64,000 nucleotides of DNA, taken from the NCBI RefSeq assembly GCF_000482785.1, contig NZ_AXWS01000008.1, positions 992,001 to 1,056,000 on the forward strand. The letters are read 5' to 3'. The position numbers and the translations under genes were made by a program. Position 1 is the first letter of the stretch, and each line of letters starts with the position of its first letter. The notes below the pieces were generated by a model. The model was not told the DNA's origin and did no database searches. It worked only from the letters and a program-made list of their open reading frames with translations. Source of the stretch: Derxia gummosa DSM 723. GTDB taxonomy: Bacteria; Pseudomonadota; Gammaproteobacteria; Burkholderiales; Burkholderiaceae_E. Positions 56,812-64,000 of the stretch are shown in pieces.

Positions 56812-57143
56812 GTCCAGTACTCCGGCAGTGACCGCAGCTGGTTGTCGAGTCCGCAGACGGCCAGGGCCTCGGATACGCAAGGCGGCACATCCACCAGCTC
56901 GATCTGACGGCCTGCGGCGCTGAGCGACGCATCGAGCGCGAGCAGCAGCTGCACGCCGGCGCCATCGATCATCTGCACGCCCGACAGATCGAAGCGGTTG
57001 TCACCCTGATCGACCCGACCCGACAGGAATATCTGCAACTCACTCACCCGTTCCAGCGTGAGTTCGCCGTCGATCACGGTAGGCATATGGGCAACTAGCG
57101 CCTTGATGTTGCCGAGGATCTCGGCGAGGGCGGGGTCTTGCAT
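56808..57143 (-). CDS. STAS-domain protein (anti-sigma-factor antagonist-like)
   Basis: 111 residues: the STAS fold of SpoIIAA/RsbV-like proteins, with IDGELTLERVSELQIFLS, NRFDLSGVQMIDGAGVQLLLALDAS (the phosphorylatable Ser/Thr position would be around the DGAG turn, but no conserved Ser precedes it) and IELVDVPPCVSEALAVCGLDNQLRSLPEYWT. A CCGGAGCC site precedes the ATG at 57143. Overlaps the CheA-like gene by four bases, so the two form a complex or signalling pair. Partners (kinase, phosphatase) not in the window. Confidence 0.85.
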   Translation of the reverse strand: MQDPALAEILGNIKALVAHMPTVIDGELTLERVSELQIFLSGRVDQGDNRFDLSGVQMIDGAGVQLLLALDASLSAAGRQIELVDVPPCVSEALAVCGLDNQLRSLPEYWT

Positions 57144-57356
57144 GCGGAGGCTCCGGGAGGTTGCGGTGCATGCGCGCCACTGCTGTTAGTGGGCGCTTTC
57201 CCGGAGAAGTCTAGGAGTCGGGCCGGCGATGGCATGGGAAGAATTGGCCGTGATTGAGGCGCCAGTTTTCGGCGGTGCGCGGGCGGGTGACGTGCTGGCG
57301 TGGCGCCCGCGACAGCAGCCACGCTCGCGTCATCTTTGCTGCGGACGTCTGCCTCG

Positions 57357-58289
57357 TCAGGCCCGCGTCGGCAGCCGGCGCGGCAGCGGATTGGCCATCA
57401 GCAGGTCGATCCTCGTCTCGTCGGCCTTGAGGCGGCAGCGTCCGCCGACGGGGAGCGTGAGCTTGTCGCGCGTATGGCCGAAGGGCAGCCCGGTCACGAC
57501 CGGCGTGGTGCAGTTCGCGCGCAACCAGGCGACGACGCTCGGCATGTCGTAGCCGTTGTCGTTGGGGAACAGCCGGTAGTCGGTGAAGCCGCCGAGCAGG
57601 ATGGCGCGCTGACGGCCGAGCACGCCTGCATGCAGCAGCTGGCTGAGCATGCGCTCGACGCGATAGGGATGTTCAGCCACGTCTTCGAGGAAGAGCAGAC
57701 CGCCCTGGATCGCGGGCAGCCAGGGCGTGCCGACCAGGCTCGCGACGAGCGACAGGTTGCCGCCCCAGAGCAGTCCCTCGAGCGCGACCGCCGGTTCGCC
57801 CGGCAGCGCCGCACGCCCGATGCGCACCCGATGCTCGTCGGCCGCGAGCAGGCCCCAGAAGTGCGTTTCGGTGAAGCCGGAGCGCGTCTCCGCACCGAGG
57901 TCATAGCAGGCCATCGGCCCGGCAAGGCTGGGCGCGCCGACCGCAAGCAGCGCGAGCTGGGCGGCGGTGATGTCGGAATGGCCGACGAACACGGTGCCAC
58001 GCTCGCGCATCGCGGCGGCGACGCGCGCCCAGTCGATGCGCGTCATGAGCCGCGACAGACCGTAGCCGCCGCGCGCCGCGATCACGAGATCGGCGTCGGG
58101 CGCGAGGAGCGCGGCCTCGAGCGCGGCGGCGCGCGCGTCATCGGTGCCGGCAAAGCGCTCGACGCAGGCACGCAGCTGCGGCGCCTCGCGTACCGCGTAG
58201 CCGCGCGCGCGCAGATGCGCGATGGCGCGATCGAGCGCGGGCGGGTCGAGCACCTGGCCCGAGGGCGCGACGATTTCGGCGATGGGCAT
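57357..58289 (-). CDS. ldcA: LD-carboxypeptidase (S66 family)
   Basis: 310 residues. S66 serine peptidase that trims the terminal D-alanine from muropeptide tetrapeptides during peptidoglycan recycling. The nucleophile is in FVGHSDITAAQL, with WGGNLSLVASLVG, LLFLEDVAEHPYRVERML and PFGHTRDK supplying the other catalytic residues. It starts MPIAEIVAPSGQV at 58289, four bases from the tadA stop. Cytosolic. Confidence 0.93.
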   Translation of the reverse strand: MPIAEIVAPSGQVLDPPALDRAIAHLRARGYAVREAPQLRACVERFAGTDDARAAALEAALLAPDADLVIAARGGYGLSRLMTRIDWARVAAAMRERGTVFVGHSDITAAQLALLAVGAPSLAGPMACYDLGAETRSGFTETHFWGLLAADEHRVRIGRAALPGEPAVALEGLLWGGNLSLVASLVGTPWLPAIQGGLLFLEDVAEHPYRVERMLSQLLHAGVLGRQRAILLGGFTDYRLFPNDNGYDMPSVVAWLRANCTTPVVTGLPFGHTRDKLTLPVGGRCRLKADETRIDLLMANPLPRRLPTRA

Positions 58290-58292
58290 GGC

Positions 58293-58856
58293 TCAGTCCT
58301 CGCGCGGCAGCGGATAGGGCTCGACCGGCTCGTGGCCGGGATGCGTGAGCAGGTCATGCGTCATCGGCAGGGGCGCGGCGAGCAGCACGCCGTTCTTCTT
58401 CGCGCGCCGCGCGGCGAAGAAGCCACGCAGCAGTTCACCGCACTCGTCGGCGCGCACGCCACCGCGCACCTCGGTCTGGTGGTTGAGCTGGCGCACCGAC
58501 GGCAGGTCGAGCACGCCGCCGCAGACGCCGGTCTTGGGATCGGCCGCGCCGAACACCACGCGCGACAGGCGCGCATGCAGCATCGCGCCCATGCACATCG
58601 CGCAGGGTTCGAGCGTCACGTACAGCTCGCAGCCCGGGAGGCGGTAGTTGCCGAGCTTGGTCGCAGCCTCGCGCAAGGCGACGATCTCGGCGTGCGCGGT
58701 CGGATCGCTCTGGGTGATGACCTGGTTGAAGCCGGTCGCGATGACGACGCCGTCCTTCACGACGACGGCGCCGACCGGCACCTCGCCGATCACCTCGGCA
58801 TTGCGGGCCTGGTCGATGGCGAGCTTGATGAAGAGTTCGTCTGGCTTGCTGTGCAC
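58293..58856 (-). CDS. tadA: tRNA(Arg) adenosine-34 deaminase
   Basis: Converts A34 to inosine in the anticodon of tRNA-Arg(ACG). 187 residues. Zinc and catalytic residues His55-Ala-Glu57 (DPTAHAEIVALRE) and Cys85-xx-Cys88 (TLEPCAMCMGAML). The C-terminal tail is about 20 residues longer than in E. coli. Start GTG at 58856 (MHSKPDELFIKLAID). The guaA terminator at 59033-59066 separates it from guaA. Confidence 0.96.
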   Translation of the reverse strand: MHSKPDELFIKLAIDQARNAEVIGEVPVGAVVVKDGVVIATGFNQVITQSDPTAHAEIVALREAATKLGNYRLPGCELYVTLEPCAMCMGAMLHARLSRVVFGAADPKTGVCGGVLDLPSVRQLNHQTEVRGGVRADECGELLRGFFAARRAKKNGVLLAAPLPMTHDLLTHPGHEPVEPYPLPRED

Positions 58857-59032
58857 GGGAATCCGTTGTTGCTGCGTCTCGAAGTCCGGATTGTGGGGCC
58901 GACGGCACCCGCCTGATGGCCGGCAACGGTCTGGCGCCGAAATCCCGTGGGGATCAGCGGCCCCTGGGGCGTGGGAGCAAGACCGGATCGGCCTCGCGCT
59001 CTCGGCGTCGGCCGGGCGGCTCGGCTCGCCAG

Positions 59033-59066
59033 AAAAAAACGCCCGACGGTCATCCCGCCGGGCGTT
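59033..59066 (-). terminator. Rho-independent terminator of guaA
   Basis: On the minus strand AACGCCCGG, CGGGATGACCGT as the middle, and CGGGCGTT form a strong hairpin followed by seven T (complement of 59033-59039). It starts 27 bases after the guaA stop. Confidence 0.93.
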
Positions 59067-59092
59067 CGCGCGTCAGTCTGGCGGGCTGCCGA

Positions 59093-60694
59093 TCATTCCC
59101 ACTCGATCGTCGCCGGCGGCTTGCCGCTGATGTCGTACACCACGCGGTTGATGCCACGCACCTCGTTGATGATGCGGTTGCTGGTGCGGCCGAGCAGCTC
59201 GTACGGCAGATGCGCCCAGTGCGCGGTCATGAAGTCGCTGGTCTGCACCGCGCGCAGGCTCACCACCCATTCATAGGTGCGACCGTCGCCCATCACGCCC
59301 ACGCTCTTTACCGGCAGGAACACCGTGAAGGCCTGGCTGGTCAGCTCGTACCAACTCTTGCCCTCGTGATAGGTGTTGCGCAGCTCCTCGATGAAGATCG
59401 CGTCGGCGCGGCGCAGCAGGTCGGCGTACTCGTGCTTGACCTCGCCGAGGATGCGCACGCCGAGGCCCGGGCCCGGGAAGGGGTGGCGGAAGATCATGTC
59501 GCGCGGCAGGCCGAGCGCGAGGCCGAGCGCCCGCACCTCGTCCTTGAACAGCTCGCGCAGCGGCTCCAGCAGCTTGAGGTGGAGCGTGTCGGGCAGGCCG
59601 CCGACGTTGTGATGGCTCTTGATCGTCGTCGCCTTCTTGGTCTTGGCGCCGGCGCTCTCGATCACGTCGGGGTAGATGGTGCCCTGGGCGAGCCACTTGG
59701 CCTGCTTGAGCTTGCCCGCCTCTTCCTGGAACACGTGCACGAACTCGCGGCCGATGATCTTGCGCTTGGCCTCGGGGTCGCTCACGCCTGCAAGCGCTGT
59801 CATGAAGCGCTCGGTGGCGTCCACATGGATGAGCTTCATGCCCATGTGGGTCTGGAAGGTGTTCACCACCTGCTTGCCTTCGTCGAGTCGCAGCAGGCCG
59901 TTGTCGACGAACACGCAGATGAGCTTGTCGCCGATCGCGCGGTGGATCAGCGCCGCGGCCACCGACGAATCGACACCGCCCGACAGACCGAGGATGACTT
60001 CCTCGTCGCCGACCTGCTCGCGGATGCGCGCAACGGCTTCCTCGACGTAATCGCCCATCACCCAGTTGGCGCCGCAGCCGCAGATGTCGTGCACGAAGCG
60101 CGTGAGCAGCGCCTGACCCTGGAGCGTGTGCGTGACTTCGGGGTGAAACTGCACGCCGTAGAAGCGGCGCGTCTCATCGGCCATCGCGGCGATCGGGCAA
60201 CTCGGCGTGCTCGCGGCGAGCACGAAGCCCGGCGGCAGTTCGGTCACCTTGTCGCCGTGGCTCATCCACACCTTGAGCATCCCGTGGCCTTCGTCGGTCG
60301 CAAAGTCCTGGATGCCATCGAACAGCCTGGTGTGATTGCGCGCGCGCACCTCGGCATAGCCGAACTCTCGATGCGCCTGGCCGCCTTCCACCGCGCCCTC
60401 GACCTTGCCGCCGAGCTGGTGCGCCATCGTCTGCATGCCGTAGCAGATGCCGAGCACCGGCACGCCCAGCTCGAACACGACGGCGGGCGCCTTGTCGGTG
60501 CTTTCTTCATAGGCCGACATGTGGCTGCCGCCGAGGATCACCCCCTTGGGGGCATAGGCTCGGATCGCGTCCTCGCTCATGTCGCAGGGATGGATCTCGC
60601 AATACACGTTGGCCTCGCGCACGCGGCGCGCGATGAGCTGGGTGACCTGCGAGCCGAAGTCGAGGATGAGGATCTTGTCGTGCTGGGTCGTCAT
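59093..60694 (-). CDS. guaA: GMP synthase (glutamine-hydrolysing)
   Basis: 533 residues. Amidotransferase domain with [32 protein letters not shown] (nucleophile Cys) and [16 protein letters not shown] pyrophosphatase domain with [15 protein letters not shown] (P-loop) and the XMP-binding dimerisation domain ending [26 protein letters not shown] at 60694 is used. Located 185 bases after guaB on the same strand, the usual guaBA order. A degenerate TGCAAGCGCTGTCA dyad lies at 59789. Confidence 0.97.
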   Translation of the reverse strand: MTTQHDKILILDFGSQVTQLIARRVREANVYCEIHPCDMSEDAIRAYAPKGVILGGSHMSAYEESTDKAPAVVFELGVPVLGICYGMQTMAHQLGGKVEGAVEGGQAHREFGYAEVRARNHTRLFDGIQDFATDEGHGMLKVWMSHGDKVTELPPGFVLAASTPSCPIAAMADETRRFYGVQFHPEVTHTLQGQALLTRFVHDICGCGANWVMGDYVEEAVARIREQVGDEEVILGLSGGVDSSVAAALIHRAIGDKLICVFVDNGLLRLDEGKQVVNTFQTHMGMKLIHVDATERFMTALAGVSDPEAKRKIIGREFVHVFQEEAGKLKQAKWLAQGTIYPDVIESAGAKTKKATTIKSHHNVGGLPDTLHLKLLEPLRELFKDEVRALGLALGLPRDMIFRHPFPGPGLGVRILGEVKHEYADLLRRADAIFIEELRNTYHEGKSWYELTSQAFTVFLPVKSVGVMGDGRTYEWVVSLRAVQTSDFMTAHWAHLPYELLGRTSNRIINEVRGINRVVYDISGKPPATIEWE

Positions 60695-60879
60695 GGGGGA
60701 TGGCGATCGGAAGGTTCTAAGGCGACGCGCTCGCGTCGACGCGGGAGCGGCGAGCGTCGCCGCGACGACCGGCGCGAGGCCGGTAATGAAACCGCCGCCG
60801 GCACCCTGGCGGGCACGCGGCGGCGGCAAGGCCAGCGGAAGCGGCGGCGCGACGGCGAAGGCCATCGCGCCCGGCCGCG

Positions 60880-62367
<1,488 letters not shown>

Positions 62368-62589
62368 TTAACTCGTTGCACCGTGGCCGCCGATGACGCC
62401 CCGACAACCTGCAACGACCCGCATACCCGTGCTTTGCTCATCGACACGCCTGAACGGCCCACGCAACCGCGAGCGATACCCAGGAACTCGCGCATTAGCG
62501 AGTTCATCATCGTTCAGCTCAAGTGACGTTCGCCCACGATGCTCTCACCCGCATAATCGCCAGTTGCAACGTCGAATCTGGAGTAGCGC

Positions 62590-63093
62590 ATGTCCTTCGT
62601 CTGCAACACACGTCTTCCTAAATCGATGATAGCCGCCGGCGCAGTCCTGGTACTTGCATTTGCAGCGATTCCTGCTGATGCGCAATGGGCATGGCGGGAT
62701 ACCAATGGCTCGACAGTGTTTTCCGACCAGCCACCACCGTCCAACATCACGACCGATAGGATCCTGCGCCGCCCCACCCTCAACACCTCGCCTGCGAGCA
62801 GCACATCCGCGCCAACCAGCAGCCAATCCAAACCGCAAAGATCAATTTCAGAAGTCGCGAATGATTTAGAAAAGCGCCGCAAGGAGCGACTTGAAAATGA
62901 AAGCAAGGAGTCGGAGAGCAATGCTCAAAACATGCGACGTGCAGAAGATTGCAAGCGACTATCACTGCAACGCGACGCATTGGCGAGCGGCGTCAGAATT
63001 CGGTCACAGGAAACGGGAGGGGCAATGAATGACGGTGAGCGTGAGGTCGAGATCGCACGGCTGGATGAACAATTCAATTCATTCTGTCGCTAA
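62590..63093 (+). CDS. exported DUF4124-domain protein
   Basis: 167 residues. The signal peptide MSFVCNTRLPKSMIAAGAVLVLAFAAIPADA is followed by QWAWRDTNGSTVFSDQPPPSN, the DUF4124 signature, then a Ser/Thr-rich linker and a charged helix (VANDLEKRRKERLENESKESE) ending in a Cys-containing RRAEDCKRLS and FNSFCR. Periplasmic, function unknown. GGAG lies six bases before the ATG. Its DNA is clearly more AT-rich than the genes to the left. Confidence 0.85.
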   Translation: MSFVCNTRLPKSMIAAGAVLVLAFAAIPADAQWAWRDTNGSTVFSDQPPPSNITTDRILRRPTLNTSPASSTSAPTSSQSKPQRSISEVANDLEKRRKERLENESKESESNAQNMRRAEDCKRLSLQRDALASGVRIRSQETGGAMNDGEREVEIARLDEQFNSFCR

Positions 63094-63147
63094 TTGGCAC
63101 ATCTTTGACTACGCAGCACATCTTGCACTGCGGCCCAACAAACATAT

Positions 63148-63471
63148 TCAACGCCGTATCCAGCGATCCGGGTTTTCGGTTCGCTGCTTTTCAACCTTGC
63201 ACTTTCTGACCAACTTTGGATCAGCGCGCAAGGGGCGATAGATTTCGATTCGATCCCCTGCGGCAATCACGTCCCCAAGAATTCGAGGCTTAGAATAAGT
63301 GCCGATCTTCAATACACCAGCCTCAATTCCAGCGATAAGGTGCCCCAAGCATGCCTTTTGGAGCGCAACCTTTACGCTTGCGCCATCCGGTAACTGCAGC
63401 TTCTTCACGAATATATCCTGCTCTTCCGCATAGCATATTTCGCAGGCAATTAATCCCATTCGCTCAGTCAT
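63148..63471 (-). CDS. rnfH: RnfH family ubiquitin-like protein
   Basis: 107 residues: IACEICYAEEQDIFVKKLQLPDGASVKVALQ, then GVLKIGTYSKPRILGDVIAAGDRIEIYRPLRADPKLVRK, the RnfH (UPF0125) signature with a beta-grasp fold. No known reaction. The C terminus is extended by a basic VEKQRTENPDRWIRR. Its start lies inside ratA (eight-base overlap), the usual ratA-rnfH arrangement. Confidence 0.93.
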   Translation of the reverse strand: MTERMGLIACEICYAEEQDIFVKKLQLPDGASVKVALQKACLGHLIAGIEAGVLKIGTYSKPRILGDVIAAGDRIEIYRPLRADPKLVRKCKVEKQRTENPDRWIRR

Positions 63472-63910
63472 ATAACTGATCCGCTCGTTTCACGAAACCA
63501 TCAACAAACGTACCAGCAATATGCCCAAACACCCCCCCAACCAAGCCCTCCAGAATACGACTTGAAAATTCATATTCGATTCTGCAAGTCACCTTGCAAG
63601 CGTCCTCCGAGAGCGAAATAAACTGCCATTGACCATCCAACATTCGAAAAGGCCCGTCACGAAATTTCATGGTTATCGAATGTCCCGGCACCTCAATGTT
63701 TTCTGTGCTGAAACTCTGCCTCACTCCCTTGAAGTTGATATCAATTGCTGCAACAACAACGGTGACGCCACCATTATCCGGCACAGTGGAAAGAATGCGA
63801 GCACCTCCGCACCATGGCAGAAATTCGGGATACTTCTCTATATCCGTGACCAAATCAAACATCCGACTTACTGGATGCGCGACGAGGACCGAGCGTTCAA
63901 CTACAGCCAT
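63464..63910 (-). CDS. ratA: ribosome association toxin RatA-like START/SRPBCC protein
   Basis: 148 residues of the coenzyme Q-binding Coq10/START superfamily: VAHPVSRMFDLVTDIEKYPEFLPWCGGARIL, then GVRQSFSTENIEVPGHSITMKFRDGPFRMLDGQWQF and a C-terminal GGVFGHIAGTFVDGFVKRADQLY. E. coli RatA was reported to block ribosome subunit association; the same protein was proposed to carry ubiquinone. Divergent from the gene expected next (smpB), which lies beyond the right edge. Overlaps rnfH by eight bases. Confidence 0.93.
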   Translation of the reverse strand: MAVVERSVLVAHPVSRMFDLVTDIEKYPEFLPWCGGARILSTVPDNGGVTVVVAAIDINFKGVRQSFSTENIEVPGHSITMKFRDGPFRMLDGQWQFISLSEDACKVTCRIEYEFSSRILEGLVGGVFGHIAGTFVDGFVKRADQLYD

Positions 63911-64000
63911 GGCTCACAGGCCTTAGACGTGAGAACAATCAGACCCTAGCCAGCATCAGCGAGGGCATGCGTTCTCATTGATTAGAATGTGTTCCCGGAT
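63911..64000. other. intergenic region at the right edge
   Basis: AT-rich DNA between the ratA start and the window end. In most betaproteobacteria smpB is divergent from ratA, so its promoter may lie here; GATTAGAAT (63979-63987) could be a -10 for rightward transcription. No gene can be called in the 90 bases. Confidence 0.4.

Overview
The window is GC-rich chromosomal DNA (by eye about two thirds G+C) from a betaproteobacterium, most likely Burkholderiales or a close relative. Evidence: the housekeeping neighbourhoods ratA-rnfH-DUF4124-guaB-guaA-tadA, pyrG-kdsA-eno-ftsB and trpS-dapA-bamC, a long-form TrpS, and a PEP-CTERM protein beside an EpsD-type isomerase. No tRNA, rRNA, CRISPR array, insertion sequence or phage gene was seen.

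Layout. 0-10 kb: FKBP isomerase (cut by the window edge), ribosomal oxygenase, a small Ala/Pro lipoprotein, then a long minus-strand run (metallo-hydrolase, bamC, dapA, trpS, M50 protease, YciO, PHP phosphoesterase, alpha/beta hydrolase). 10-20 kb: ompW with an FNR-like site, a ferritin-like protein, hslO, lipoproteins, an acyltransferase-like membrane protein, then pyrG-kdsA-DUF1330-eno-ftsB. 20-36 kb: LysR/oxidoreductase divergent pair, K+ channel, TonB receptor, chemoreceptor, RlmN-like enzyme, PEP-CTERM protein plus EpsD, nitroreductase, YbiT, and an RsbQ-type hydrolase coupled to a PAS histidine kinase.

The striking part is 35.8-56.5 kb, a guanidine-centred nitrogen locus. Two guanidine-I (ykkC class) riboswitch aptamers are visible, one on each strand, and each lies just downstream of a -24/-12 element with exact GG-N10-GC spacing (sigma-54, nitrogen control). 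The minus-strand riboswitch leads a seven-gene, mostly stop/start-overlapping operon: ABC substrate-binding protein, membrane desaturase, SDR, EamA exporter, creatininase, a biuret/guanylurea-hydrolase-like cysteine hydrolase and a lactonase-like metallo-hydrolase. The plus-strand riboswitch leads ABC permease, ABC ATPase, the two carboxyguanidine deiminase subunits, a 1295-residue guanidine (urea-type) carboxylase and a TorF-like porin. Between them sit a MetX-like hydrolase and a GntR - type III glutamine synthetase - Rieske oxygenase - SDR set. Read together, the locus would import a guanidino compound, process it (amidohydrolysis, oxidation, export of a product) and send guanidine through carboxyguanidine to allophanate. 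Allophanate hydrolase is not in the window.

56.5-64 kb: an isolated STAS protein coupled to a CheA-like fragment, LD-carboxypeptidase, tadA, guaA, guaB, a DUF4124 protein, rnfH and ratA. The last 1.6 kb is clearly more AT-rich than the rest. A second unexplained signal is a recurrent dyad, TGCAA-N4-TTGCA, found four times in perfect form and several times in near-perfect form, almost always inside genes of the guanidine locus and in several reading frames.
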